Origin: Phycicoccus jejuensis
GTDB lineage: Bacteria > Actinomycetota > Actinomycetes > Actinomycetales > Dermatophilaceae
Length of the DNA stretch: 64,000 nucleotides
NCBI RefSeq assembly: GCF_000720925.1
Contig: NZ_JOEE01000006.1
Span: 203,607-267,606, forward strand
Direction: 5' to 3'
Shown: positions 52,700 through 61,411 of the stretch, piece by piece
Layout of the letters: every line of letters starts with the position of its first letter
How positions within the stretch are numbered: position 1 is the stretch's first letter
Notes under the pieces: generated by a model
Seen by the model: only the letters and a program-made list of their open reading frames with translations
What the model was told of the DNA's origin: nothing
The model's database searches: none
Translations under genes and position numbers: made by a program

Positions 52700-53193
52700 G
52701 CGACGGACCCGACCTCTCCGGCCGCCGCGCGGCGGTCGTCACGTGCTCGACGCGCGCGGCGCAGGGCGTCTACCCCGACCGGGGCGGCGCCCTGATCGTC
52801 GAGGCGCTGCGCGGGTGGGGCATGCAGGTCGCCGAGCCGCGGGTCGTCCCGGACGGCCCGGCCGTCGCCGAGGCGCTCGCCCGGGCGCTGGCCGACGGCC
52901 CCGACCTGCTCCTCACCACCGGCGGGACCGGGCTGACGCCGACCGACGGCACGCCGGAGGCCACCCGCCCGCTGCTCGACCGCGAGGTGCCCGGGCTCGC
53001 CGAGGCGCTGCGCTCGCGCGGTGTGGCGCAGGGGGTCCCGACCGCGGTGCTGTCACGGGGGCTCGCCGGCCTCGCGGGGCGCACGCTCGTCGTCAACCTG
53101 CCGGGCTCGAGCGGCGGGGTGCGCGACGCCCTGGCCGTGCTCGCCGAGGTCCTCCCGCACGCCCTCGACCAGGTCCGCGGGAGCGACCACTGA
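52696..53193 (+). CDS. mog: Molybdopterin adenylyltransferase-type protein (MogA/MoaB)
   Basis: A 165-residue protein of the MoCF-binding family that adenylates molybdopterin before molybdate insertion. It has AAVVTCSTRAAQGVYPDRGG, LLLTTGGTGLTPTDGTPEAT, EALRSRGVAQGVPTAVLSRG and NLPGSSGGVRDALAVLAEVL. MoaB and MogA cannot be separated by eye. The ATG overlaps the moaC stop by four bases, and rimJ begins on its stop codon, so the unit is tightly coupled. Confidence 0.93.
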   Translation: MSDGPDLSGRRAAVVTCSTRAAQGVYPDRGGALIVEALRGWGMQVAEPRVVPDGPAVAEALARALADGPDLLLTTGGTGLTPTDGTPEATRPLLDREVPGLAEALRSRGVAQGVPTAVLSRGLAGLAGRTLVVNLPGSSGGVRDALAVLAEVLPHALDQVRGSDH

Positions 53194-53915
53194 TGTGGCG
53201 CCGGCTGCGGCGCGCGGAGGGGGGCGCGCCGGTGGCCGGGGCACCACCGGAGTGGGTGTGGCCGCTGCGGCTCGCGGGCACCACGCCGACCGGCACGGAG
53301 GTCCTGATGCGCCCGCTCGTCCGCGAGGACGGGCCGGTCTTCCAGTCCGTCCGCCGGGCGAACGCGGCCTGGCTCGAGCCGTGGGACGCGACGTCGCCGG
53401 ACCCCGACGCGCCGGCGCGCACGTTCGACGAGCTCGTCTCCACCTACGAGGCCGACGCCGCCGCCGGGCGCTCGCTGCCGCTCGCGCTCGAGTCCGGGGG
53501 GCGCCTCGTCGGCCAGGTCAACGTCGGCACGGTCGTCTTCGGGTCCTTCCGCTCGTGCACGGTCGGCTACTGGGTGAGCCGAGCGGTCGCCGGCCAGATG
53601 GTCGTGCCCACCGCCGTCGCGCTCGTCGGCGACCACCTCCTGCGCCGGGTCGGGCTGCACCGCCTCGAGATCAACATCCGGCCCGAGAACACGGCGAGTC
53701 TCGCGGTCGTGCGCAAGCTCGGGTTCCGGTCCGAGGGACGGCGACCCAGGTACCTCCACATCGACGGCGAGTGGCGCGACCACCTCGCCTTCGCGCTCAC
53801 CGTCGAGGACCTCGGCGGCGAGCCCCTCACGGCCCGGCTCGCCCGGATCACGGCGACGGAACAGCCGTCACAGCAGTCACTTCCGCGACACACCGACCCG
53901 GGTGCGGAATCCTGA
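53193..53915 (+). CDS. rimJ: GNAT acetyltransferase, RimJ/RimL-like
   Basis: A 240-residue N-acetyltransferase of the Acetyltransf_3 group. RPLVREDGPVFQSVRRANAA opens the fold. The acetyl-CoA loop region is AVAGQMVVPTAVALVGDHLL, and RLEINIRPENTASLAVVRKL with GFRSEGRRPRYLHIDGEWRD closes it. RimJ-like enzymes acetylate protein N-termini, in E. coli ribosomal S5; here the target is unknown. Its place between moeA/mog and glpR is conserved in actinobacteria (Rv0995 in M. tuberculosis). The ATG overlaps the mog stop. Confidence 0.9.
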   Translation: MWRRLRRAEGGAPVAGAPPEWVWPLRLAGTTPTGTEVLMRPLVREDGPVFQSVRRANAAWLEPWDATSPDPDAPARTFDELVSTYEADAAAGRSLPLALESGGRLVGQVNVGTVVFGSFRSCTVGYWVSRAVAGQMVVPTAVALVGDHLLRRVGLHRLEINIRPENTASLAVVRKLGFRSEGRRPRYLHIDGEWRDHLAFALTVEDLGGEPLTARLARITATEQPSQQSLPRHTDPGAES

Positions 53916-53940
53916 GGCCGCGCGCACCTACCGTCGGACC

Positions 53941-54948
53941 GTGCGGTCCCCGTCGAGCCTGATCTTCCTCGTCCTCCTCGGGGTCTGGGCTGCCTACTTC
54001 GTGCAGTACTGGATCCGTCGGCGCGACCACCTCTCGACCGCCCGTTCGGTCGAGCAGTTCAGCGCCGCCATGCGCGTCCTCGAGCGTCGCGCGCCGATTC
54101 CTCGCACCGACCTCTCGGACCCGGCGCCGCGCACCTACGCGGTGCACCCTGCGCGCCCGACCCGGCCCGAGGTCGTCGTCAAGCGGGCCGCGGCCGCCGA
54201 GGGTGGTTCTGCCCGACCGGTGCCCGCCGCGCCGCGTCCGCGCACCGCGCCCGTCGTGCACCAGGGCGCCCCGCGCCGGGTGCGCGCTCTCGCGCTGCTC
54301 GCCGCCTTCGCCGTCCTCCTCGTCACGGGCCCCCTCGCCGCGTTCTCGGTCCTCGCCGGCTGGGTGCCGGCCCTCGTCGGCATCGCGCTGCTCGCCGCCT
54401 TCGGCTGGGTCCGCGCCGGCGTGCGCGCCGAGCAGGCCGCCCGGTCCGCCCGCCGCCGCCGCGACGCCGAGGAGGCCCGCCGGCGTGCGAGCGCCGCTCC
54501 CGCCACCGCCGGTGCCCGCCGCCGCCTGGCCGCCGCGCAGGGCCGCCCGGCCGTCCCGGCCGCCCGCGCCACGGCGTCCGCCGCGCGTCCGGCCGCTCCG
54601 GCCGAGGTCGCTCCGACGGAGCAGGACGCCGGCGCACAGGCGCCGGTCGTCGCCCCTCCCGCCGCGGAGGCCGACCCGCAGCCCGTCACGGCGGACGAGC
54701 CCGTGGCCGAGGTCGCCCCCGAGCCGGAGCCCCAGCCGCAGCCGCAGCTGGAGTACGTGCACCTCGTCGACGAGGACGACATCCCGCTCACCTGGGAGCC
54801 CGTGCCGGTCCCGCGCCCCACGTACACGATGAAGGCCAAGGCCGAGCGTCCCGCGGTCGCCCCCGCCGCGACGGCCCCCGAGGCCGCCCCGGTCGAGGCA
54901 CCGGCCCGCGAGGACGACCTGCAGCAGCGCCGCGCCGCCGGCGCCTGA
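53941..54948 (+). CDS. glpR: GlpR-like membrane receptor of gephyrin-like protein Glp
   Basis: A 335-residue membrane protein. An N-terminal helix (SSLIFLVLLGVWAAYFVQYW) is followed by the conserved RRRDHLSTARSVEQFSAAMR and VLERRAPI. A second pair of helices follows near residues 115-155 (LLAAFAVLLVTGPLAAFSVL, VPALVGIALLAAFGWV), then a long Ala/Pro/Glu-rich tail. Its place after UGPase-moeA-rimJ matches Rv0996 of M. tuberculosis and GlpR of Corynebacterium, which ties Glp and the divisome to the membrane. Assignment rests on synteny and layout. GTG 53941 follows TACCGT by six bases (leaderless), so it can be expressed apart from rimJ. Confidence 0.75.
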   Translation: MRSPSSLIFLVLLGVWAAYFVQYWIRRRDHLSTARSVEQFSAAMRVLERRAPIPRTDLSDPAPRTYAVHPARPTRPEVVVKRAAAAEGGSARPVPAAPRPRTAPVVHQGAPRRVRALALLAAFAVLLVTGPLAAFSVLAGWVPALVGIALLAAFGWVRAGVRAEQAARSARRRRDAEEARRRASAAPATAGARRRLAAAQGRPAVPAARATASAARPAAPAEVAPTEQDAGAQAPVVAPPAAEADPQPVTADEPVAEVAPEPEPQPQPQLEYVHLVDEDDIPLTWEPVPVPRPTYTMKAKAERPAVAPAATAPEAAPVEAPAREDDLQQRRAAGA

Positions 54949-55034
54949 GGCCCCCCTCCGGGCGCCCAGCCCGGGCCCCCGTCTTCACACACCTTCGGGG
55001 AAGGAACGACGGCACCCGGTCGACTCCCGGACGC

Positions 55035-55070
55035 GTGTGAACCCGCCGGAAGACACCGGCGGGTTCACAC
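55035..55070. repeat. Dispersed palindrome, copy 2 (terminator-like)
   Basis: GTGTGAACCCGCCGG (55035-55049) and its exact complement (55056-55070) form a 15-bp stem with a six-base loop between the convergent glpR and AI-2E genes. Positions 55056-55077 equal 24076-24097 in copy 1. Confidence 0.75.
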
Positions 55071-55089
55071 GCGTTCGTGCTGAGGGGGG

Positions 55090-56388
55090 TCAGTCCTCGT
55101 CGGGCTGGGACTCCGGCGGCGCGTCCCGGCCGAGGCGTCGGGCCTCGGACTCGGCGGCGTTGCGCTCGGCGCGGTCGGCCGCCTCGTCGCCGAGCACGGC
55201 GCGGGCGGTCATGTCCTCGTCGTGGTCGACGTCCTGAGCCGGTGACTCGGGGTTGTCGAGGAGGTGGTGCCCGACCGCATTGAGCACGGCCACGGTCGGG
55301 ACGGCGATGAGGCCGCCGATGATGCCCGCGAGGATGAGCCCCGCGGCGATGGCGAGGATGACGGCGAGCGGGTGCAGGCTCATGGCCCGGCCGATGAGCA
55401 GCGGCTGGAGCAGGTGGCTCTCCATCTGCTGCACGCCGATGACGATGGCGAGCATGATGAGGGCCTTGACCGGGCCGAGCGCGACGAGGGCGAGCAGCAC
55501 CGCGACCGCCCCGGAGACCGCGGCTCCGACGATCGGGATGAACGCCCCGAAGAAGACGAGCAGGGCGATGCCCGAGGCGAACGGCACGCCGAGGATCGCG
55601 GCACCGACGCCGATGCCGATGGCGTCGGCCGCAGCGACGAAGATCGTTGCGCGCGTGAAGGCGGCCAGCTGGCCCCACGCGATGATCCCCGAGGAGTGGA
55701 CGCGCTCGCGGGCGCCACGGGGCGAGAGCCGCACGACCCAGCCCCAGATGCCGGCGCCGTCGTAGAGGAAGAAGAAGAGGGTGAACAGGGCGAGGAAGAA
55801 CCCCGTCAGGAGGTGGCCCACGGTGAGGCCGGCGGCCGCTGCGGTGTCGCCGATGCCGGCGGAGCTCATCGACTCACGGGCCCTGGCGATGTAGTCGGTC
55901 AGCTGCGTGTCGGTGATGCCGAAGGTCGTCTGCACCCAGCTGCGCACCTGCTCGATGCCGTCGGTGACCTTGGTCGTGATGTCTCCGAGCTGGCTGGTCA
56001 GCTGCGAGCCGACGAACGAGATGAGCCCGAAGACGACACCCATCGTGCCGATGACCGTGACGAACGCCGCGAGGCCGCGGGGCAGGGCCCGCGCGAGGAA
56101 GTTGTGCACCGGGTGCAGCAGGGCGCTGAGCAGCAGCGAGACGACGATCGGGATGACGACCTCGGACAGCACCGTGGTCAGCCAGAGGACGACCCCGAGC
56201 GCCGCGCCGATGACGATGCCGCGCCAGGCCCACTCGCTGGCCGTGCGCACCCCCAGCGGGACGCCCCACTCGGCGCGTCCCCGGGGGTCGTGGGCGGTGA
56301 GGGGCTCGACACCCGTCACGGGCAGGCTCCTCGGCAGGTCGCTGGGCCCACCGCTGGTGGTGGGGCGGCCGGGCCGGGGGAGTCTCAT
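55090..56388 (-). CDS. AI-2E family transporter (PerM/YdiK-like permease)
   Basis: A 432-residue membrane protein with about eight helices. Family marks are VVIPIVVSLLLSALLHPVHN, ALPRGLAAFVTVIGTMGVVF, a cytoplasmic or external helix pair, IPIVGAAVSGAVAVLLALVA and QQMESHLLQPLLIGRAMSLH (the strongest motif). The family name comes from an AI-2 exporter, but many members move other solutes or act as Na+/H+ carriers. The C-terminal 45 residues are acidic and charged. ATG 56388 follows a minus-strand TAGAGT by six bases, so it is leaderless. Confidence 0.9.
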   Translation of the reverse strand: MRLPRPGRPTTSGGPSDLPRSLPVTGVEPLTAHDPRGRAEWGVPLGVRTASEWAWRGIVIGAALGVVLWLTTVLSEVVIPIVVSLLLSALLHPVHNFLARALPRGLAAFVTVIGTMGVVFGLISFVGSQLTSQLGDITTKVTDGIEQVRSWVQTTFGITDTQLTDYIARARESMSSAGIGDTAAAAGLTVGHLLTGFFLALFTLFFFLYDGAGIWGWVVRLSPRGARERVHSSGIIAWGQLAAFTRATIFVAAADAIGIGVGAAILGVPFASGIALLVFFGAFIPIVGAAVSGAVAVLLALVALGPVKALIMLAIVIGVQQMESHLLQPLLIGRAMSLHPLAVILAIAAGLILAGIIGGLIAVPTVAVLNAVGHHLLDNPESPAQDVDHDEDMTARAVLGDEAADRAERNAAESEARRLGRDAPPESQPDED

Positions 56389-56537
56389 GCGTCGACTCTA
56401 GGGGGTCGTGGAGGGCTCGAACCCGCCGCGCCACCCTCGACGACCAGCCCCGACGCCGCCCTCGCCGCCGGCCGTCGCCACGGGGGCGGGCCGGTTTCGG
56501 GCGACGGGTCCGACGGTGTTATCGTTTCTCCGCACTC

Positions 56538-56612
<75 letters not shown>

Positions 56613-56619
56613 CGACGGG

Positions 56620-56663
56620 AACCCCGTCCGACCAGCATGAACGTGGCTGATCGGGCGGGGTTT
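56620..56663 (+). terminator. tRNA-Ala terminator
   Basis: AACCCCGTCCGACCAG (from 56620) is complementary, with two mismatches, to the arm ending GGGCGGGGTTT at 56663, and a T-rich run (TTTCGTCGTT) follows. It lies between the tRNA and the integrase stop. Confidence 0.6.
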
Positions 56664-56671
56664 CGTCGTTG

Positions 56672-57752
56672 TCATTGGTGCCCGACCTCGGTTCGTGTAC
56701 CCCCCGTGTACCCCGGGGCGTTCAGACGGTCCAAACCTGCGCGGTCGGCGGGGGTGCCGAGGTGGTGCAGGTAGAGGTTCGTGGTTGCGATCGAGGCGTG
56801 GCCCATCCAGGCCTGCACGGTGCTCGGATCGACACCGCGGGCGAGCCACAGGCAGGCCGCGGTGTGCCGCAGGTCGTGGATTCGGCGGCCGCGGGCGACG
56901 ACCGACCAGTCGAGGGTGCGCTCGACCGCCGTCGCGTGCAGCACGTGGCCGGTGGCGGTGACGAACAGCGGCGCGTCCGCCTGTCGCCCGGCGGCCATGG
57001 CCCTCACCAGGGGGAGCACCCGATCGGCGACCGGGACCCGTCGGGACCGGCCGGACTTGGTCGTCTTCACCTGCACGCCCTCGGGCGCGGCGCGCTGGAC
57101 GACCAGGGCCGGCATCGGCACCTCGACGAAGTCACGCACCCCGCACCGCCCGCAGCTCGGACCACCGCAGCCCGGTCCACCCAGCGACCAGCATGACGTC
57201 GGCAAGCTGCTGGTCTCGGGCGGCGGCGAGCTGGTGCACCTGCTCGAGCTCGTCCTCGCTGAACAGGTACATCTCGACGCGGGGGCCGCCGGAGCGGGGC
57301 ACCAGGGTGCGGAGGACCGGGTTGGTCAGGATGAGCCGCTCGCGCACCGCCCACGCGAAGAACGAGGACAGCGAGGCCCGGAACCGGCGGACCGAGGCCT
57401 CGGCGAGGCCGTCCTTGGTGAGGCCGACCAGGGCCCGGGTCACCTCGCGGTCGGTGACGGCGTTCACCGACAGGGCGGCGAGGGAGTGGGGCACGAGCCT
57501 GAGCAAGGCCCGGTCCGAGACGTAGGTCTTGCGGGACACCGCGTGCTGGCGCTCCTCGAGCCATACCGGCAGGAGTGCGCGCACGGTGGCCCGGCCGGCG
57601 CGTGGGTCGACTCCGCCGGCGAGGGCGGCCCGCTCCCGGGCGAGCCAGGCCAGTGCGTCCCGCTTCGTGGCGAAGGATCGGCTCGCCGCGTAGACCCGGC
57701 CGACCTTGAGCACGGCACGGAACTTGCCCGAGGGCAGCTTGATGACGGTCAC
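56672..57752 (-). pseudogene. Tyrosine recombinase (integrase), frameshifted
   Basis: A phage/AICE-type site-specific integrase split into two frames. The N-terminal 206 residues (57752-57132) hold the AP2-like arm-binding start VTVIKLPSGKFRAVLKVGR, the core-binding SAM-like domain and the first catalytic Arg in GWTGLRWSELRAV. The frame then breaks at a run of four C (57139-57142; GGGG on the coding strand). One base fewer restores RVRDFVEV and the catalytic rest: HDLRHTAACLWLARGVDPST, GHASIATTNLYLHHLG with the Tyr nucleophile. The region is 1,081 bases, 360 codons plus one. It could be a real mutation, a sequencing slip or, less likely, programmed frameshifting. GTG start overlaps the xis stop. 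Confidence 0.88.
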
Positions 57753-57961
57753 CGCGACATCCGCTCGATCCAGGCCGCGACGTGCCGCCGCTGGTAACGC
57801 GGCATCCGGGCACTGAGCCAGGTCACCCGCGGCCCGGTCCCGGTCTGTCGCCAGCGGCACACGGTCGAGGCGTCCACGTGCAGGAGCTCGGCGACCTCGC
57901 CGGTGGTCATCATGATCGGCAGGCCGTCGGGTCGCAGATCCGGTTCGTTCGTCGTCGTCAT
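57749..57961 (-). CDS. Excisionase-like helix-turn-helix protein
   Basis: A 70-residue MerR/Xis-type protein. IMMTTGEVAELLHVDASTVC is the helix-turn-helix and RWRQTGTGPRVTWLSARMPR the wing, with RRHVAAWIERM at the end. Such proteins bind att DNA and steer the integrase to excision. ATG 57961 is preceded by GAGAGGG. Its stop overlaps the integrase GTG by four bases, the xis-int order usual in pSAM2-like elements. Confidence 0.85.
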   Translation of the reverse strand: MTTTNEPDLRPDGLPIMMTTGEVAELLHVDASTVCRWRQTGTGPRVTWLSARMPRYQRRHVAAWIERMSR

Positions 57962-57990
57962 CCCTCTCACCCCTTCCCAGTGTCGGACGA

Positions 57991-59496
57991 TCAGGCGCTC
58001 TGTGTCTCGCGTCGTGCACAGGCTCGGCGCCGGGCGTACTCGCGCGCCCGGGCGGCTGCGGCGGTGGCCAGGGCTGTCTCGCCGGCGTTGGCCCAGCCGC
58101 TGCCGGCGTACGCCCAGGACCCGATGACCAGCGTCGCCTCGTCGGTGTCGTCGGCGAGCAGCTCGGCCTCGAGGTCGCGCAGGTCGACTGTCGTGCCGGC
58201 GCGCGCGGCCGTGGCGATGTGGATCTGGGCTCGTTGCCTGGCCCGGCGCAGTCGCCCGAGCGTGACGGAGTAGCGGCGGGACTTGGTCGAGAAGTGGCCC
58301 CGAAAGCCGAGGGTGTGCGCCCACCGGCCCAGAAGCAGGTACGGGCTGTTGGGGTCCTGGGCCGCGCCGGCCTGGGCGGCCAGGCGCTGGGCGATGGCGT
58401 GCAGCCGCCGCAGGTGGGGGTTGTCGCGGGTCTCGGTGTCGGTCGCGGACTTGGTCGCGTACTTGGCCAGATAGCCGGCGACCTGCTCGGCGCTGAGCGG
58501 GCCATCGGGGTCGTCCGTGCGCCGGGAGGCGCGAACTACACGGGTGTCGACCTGTGCGCCGAACGCCAGCACCAGGGTGGTGCCGTCCGGGGTGACCGGG
58601 GCTGCGGCGAGGGTGACCTCGGCGGCGACCTGTTCGACGACCTCGGAGAGAAGGCCGGCGGTGACCTCACTCGGGGCTGGGGCGAAACCGTCGCCTGCCT
58701 GTGGGCCGTCGAGGCGGATCAGGGCGTGGAAGTGCACGGCGCCGCGGACCTGGTACTCGGCGACCTTGGCGTACTGCAGGCTCGCGATGTCGCCCAGGTC
58801 GGCCCCGAGCAACTGCGCCAGGCGGCGCTTGAGGGCGATGGTGAAGCGGCGCCACAGCTCAGGCGCCCACCACTGCCAGAGCACGTGCGACTCGTAGTCG
58901 TAGCAGTCCGCGCACAGCGGCTGCCCGAGCTGCGGGTCGTCGAGTTGGTGCACCTCGAAGCAGGCCGTGGGCCGCCCGTGCTCGCAGCATGCCGCTGGAC
59001 CTGCGCGGGGCCGGCAGCGGCGGTGAGCACGGCGGCCGTGGACCGCACCGAAGGAGGGCGCGGTCAGCGTCGCGAACACCAGGGGGTTCTCGGCGACCGA
59101 CTCCGGCACGCCCTTGCCGCCGGCCACCCCGGCCCGGATCAGATGGAAGGTGTCCGCTGCGTACAGCCGAGAGCACGACGGGCACCGGTCGGCTCGACGG
59201 TTGCCGCACCGCACGAACGTGACCCCACCGGGCTCGTCGGACGAGGCGTACTGGCGAACCACCTCGCCGCTGGTGCGGTCGACGGTGAGCGAGCTCCCGA
59301 CCAGCCGGACCGGGCTGCTGCAGAACCCGACCCGGGCCGCGGCCGACGCCCACTCGTCAAGGTCCGCGGACTGCAGCCGTTCCATCACTTGGGCGTGGGT
59401 GAGGGCATCGGTGCCGGGCAGGCCGCCCCAGTCAGGGCTCAGGGCACCGGCGTCGACGACGGCATCCCAGACCTCGCTGACCTTCGCGCGCGCCAT
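57991..59496 (-). CDS. Replication initiator, RepSA-like (rolling circle)
   Basis: A 501-residue initiator of the pSAM2/AICE RepSA family. It has a Cys-rich zinc region (VRCGNRRADRCPSCSRLYAA), the first motif VFATLTAPSFG, a second Cys/His group (CEHGRPTACFE, LCADCYDYESHVLWQWW) and the HUH metal site VRGAVHFHALIRLDG. It nicks the element's origin and starts rolling-circle replication after excision. The late part (GYLAKYATKSATDTE) holds the candidate catalytic Tyr. ATG 59496 has GGAAGGGGGTGG upstream. It lies 29 bases before xis, in one rep-xis-int transcript. Confidence 0.9.
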   Translation of the reverse strand: MARAKVSEVWDAVVDAGALSPDWGGLPGTDALTHAQVMERLQSADLDEWASAAARVGFCSSPVRLVGSSLTVDRTSGEVVRQYASSDEPGGVTFVRCGNRRADRCPSCSRLYAADTFHLIRAGVAGGKGVPESVAENPLVFATLTAPSFGAVHGRRAHRRCRPRAGPAACCEHGRPTACFEVHQLDDPQLGQPLCADCYDYESHVLWQWWAPELWRRFTIALKRRLAQLLGADLGDIASLQYAKVAEYQVRGAVHFHALIRLDGPQAGDGFAPAPSEVTAGLLSEVVEQVAAEVTLAAAPVTPDGTTLVLAFGAQVDTRVVRASRRTDDPDGPLSAEQVAGYLAKYATKSATDTETRDNPHLRRLHAIAQRLAAQAGAAQDPNSPYLLLGRWAHTLGFRGHFSTKSRRYSVTLGRLRRARQRAQIHIATAARAGTTVDLRDLEAELLADDTDEATLVIGSWAYAGSGWANAGETALATAAAARAREYARRRACARRETQSA

Positions 59497-59845
59497 GTCG
59501 GCCACCCCCTTCCCGGAAGGGTGTGCCGGATGACTAGTGCGACCCGTCACCCGGCACACCCGGTCCTGGGCGGCCAATCACCGACGTCTCGAGCCCCTGG
59601 GATCGCTCAGGAGACGGAAGCGGGCTCAGCACGGGGTTGAGTTCGATGTCCGGCGTCTCAAAGGTGGTCCGGCCGCTGGCCGGGTGGGGAGCCGACTCCC
59701 AAGGGCGCTGCTCGTGTCGCGTGGGTTGCGCTGTGTCCGCTCCCACCAAGGTGACAGCGCGGCATCCGTTCGTTCCACTAGAAGTCGAACTAGGACACAC
59801 CGGCAGGACACTGACGCCACGAAGGCGGAAGGGGAGGATGTCCGC
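59497..59845. other. Intergenic region upstream of rep
   Basis: A 349-base gap between divergent genes. It holds no supported ORF. There is a short repeat with CACTAG and ACTAGG around 59779-59793 that could be an operator. No traSA/FtsK-like gene, which usually lies upstream of repSA in such elements, is present here or further right in the window. Confidence 0.5.
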
Positions 59846-60079
59846 GTGACCAGACTCGTTACGTGGTGGATCGGCTTGGCCGCCTCGGTCGTGCTCGTCG
59901 TTGCTGCCCTCGCGAGCCAGTCCGGCACCTGCGTGGATTCTGCCAATGCCGCCGCCTCATCCTGCAGAAGTGGTGGCTCCGGCGGGCTACTCCTGCTCGG
60001 GGTGGCCGCCATGGCACTGTCGGTATGGATGTTGAGGCGTACCTACCGGACCCAGCGTCTCAGCGGGCCGCGGAGATAA
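59846..60079 (+). CDS. Small two-helix membrane protein
   Basis: A 77-residue protein with two hydrophobic helices (LVTWWIGLAASVVLVVAALA; GGLLLLGVAAMALSVWML) around a short loop with two cysteines (GTCVDSANAAASSCRSGG), which could form a disulfide outside the membrane. The C-terminus is basic. GTG 59846 is preceded by GGGGAGG with good spacing. I do not recognise a family. It lies between the rep gene and the phosphotransferase, in DNA of slightly lower GC. Confidence 0.5.
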   Translation: MTRLVTWWIGLAASVVLVVAALASQSGTCVDSANAAASSCRSGGSGGLLLLGVAAMALSVWMLRRTYRTQRLSGPRR

Positions 60080-60269
60080 CGAAGTTCCGAGCCAAAGCGC
60101 TATCCGCGGCAGGAGCGCCTTCCCTCTCCGCGGCATATCCGGACGTTGAAAGACACGTCCAAGCGGCCCTGAGTCGCATGAATAGCGGGCGCGGTTGTAG
60201 CCAGACTTGGGGCGTAGCTCGAGTTTTCCGTCGGCGTCGTCGAGTTGCGTCACGGACTAACCTTCCGGG

Positions 60270-61106
60270 GTGCCTCTCAACCCCGAGCAGCAGCAACTGG
60301 TCGACCAATGGCTCCCCGGGGCCTGCATCGTTGCCGACCTCAGTTGGGGCTTGGTCGACACCACCGTTCTACATCTGCGCTGGGCCAAGGGCGAGGTCAT
60401 CGTGAAGGCTGCAGGCCCGAAGAACCACCATTTGTGGCGGGAGATCACCGGGCACCTGGAGTTCACGGCCCCGTGGCTGAGTGAAGGCCGGGTCGGCCGC
60501 CTGCTCCGCCACAACCGCGACCTCAACGTCCTCGTCCTCGAATACCTACCCGGGGTCCTGGCGGACGGCACGAGCGCGGCGACCGACCCGGAGACTCATC
60601 GGCAGGCTGGTGCACTACTTGCCGCGTTGCACAGGCAAGCATCGAGGATCGATGACCAGTACGAGACCCAGATGGATGCCCGCGCGCTGCGATGGCTGGA
60701 TGGCGATCACCGCATCGACCCGCGCACCGAGGCGCGCGTTCGAGAGGTCATCGCCGGCCATGACCGACCGCCGGCGGTGCTCGTTCCCACACATGGCGAC
60801 TGGCAGCCACGTAACTGGCTGGTCGACGGTGGCTGTGTTCTTGTTATCGACCTCGGTCGGGCCGACTGGCGCCCAGCCCTCACGGATCTGGCGCGGCTAA
60901 GCCGGCAACAGTGGGACGGCCGGACCGACCTCGAGGCCGCCTTCCTCGCCGGCTATGGTGCCGACCCGCGTGAGCCAGGTGCTTGGCGTCGGACGCTGCT
61001 TCGCGAAGCAATCGGCACCGCATGCTGGGCCTACCAGGTCGGCGACGAACCGTTCGAACAGCAGGGTCATCGGATGCTGCTGCAGTGCCTGGCTATGGCA
61101 CCTTGA
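60270..61106 (+). CDS. Aminoglycoside phosphotransferase (APH) fold protein
   Basis: A 278-residue kinase-like protein. The ATP-binding lysine is likely in GEVIVKAAGPK. The catalytic loop is PTHGDWQPRNWLVDGG with the HGD and Asn residues, and the metal site is VIDLGRADWRPALTDLARL. The fold covers antibiotic kinases, homoserine kinase and many unknown small-molecule kinases, so resistance should not be assumed. GTG 60270 follows TAACCT by six bases (leaderless). Upstream, 60080-60269 holds no gene. It could be cargo of the integrated element or a neighbour of it. Confidence 0.82.
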   Translation: MPLNPEQQQLVDQWLPGACIVADLSWGLVDTTVLHLRWAKGEVIVKAAGPKNHHLWREITGHLEFTAPWLSEGRVGRLLRHNRDLNVLVLEYLPGVLADGTSAATDPETHRQAGALLAALHRQASRIDDQYETQMDARALRWLDGDHRIDPRTEARVREVIAGHDRPPAVLVPTHGDWQPRNWLVDGGCVLVIDLGRADWRPALTDLARLSRQQWDGRTDLEAAFLAGYGADPREPGAWRRTLLREAIGTACWAYQVGDEPFEQQGHRMLLQCLAMAP

Positions 61107-61411
61107 CGCGGGCCCAGGGTCGCTGGTGAACCGAACGGGCGCCAGGTCGCGCTGAGACACAGGTACAGCCTCCCGCTCAAGAAGGTCCCTCAAGGGCCTT
61201 GTTCTGGGGAAATGCGTGGCTGCGTCCCTCTTCGCGGCAAATGAGGAAGCTTTTCGCAACGGGGCCCGCGAATCACAGAATGGGAACTGCTGCGGATGCA
61301 ATTCATTCGAGGCGCCCGCACCCAACGTCCACGGTAGGCCTCAACCAATGACTGACCGTCAAGATTCAGTGCCTGAGTTCCCCCGGCGCGGTTCGCCGCA
61401 TGACGGGACTT
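61107..61411. other. Intergenic region without a supported gene
   Basis: About 305 bases between convergent genes. Its GC is lower than the rest of the window. Short open frames exist on both strands but show no family pattern or ribosome site. A small inverted repeat, AAGGTCCCTCAAGGGCCTT, is present near 61184-61202. Confidence 0.5.
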
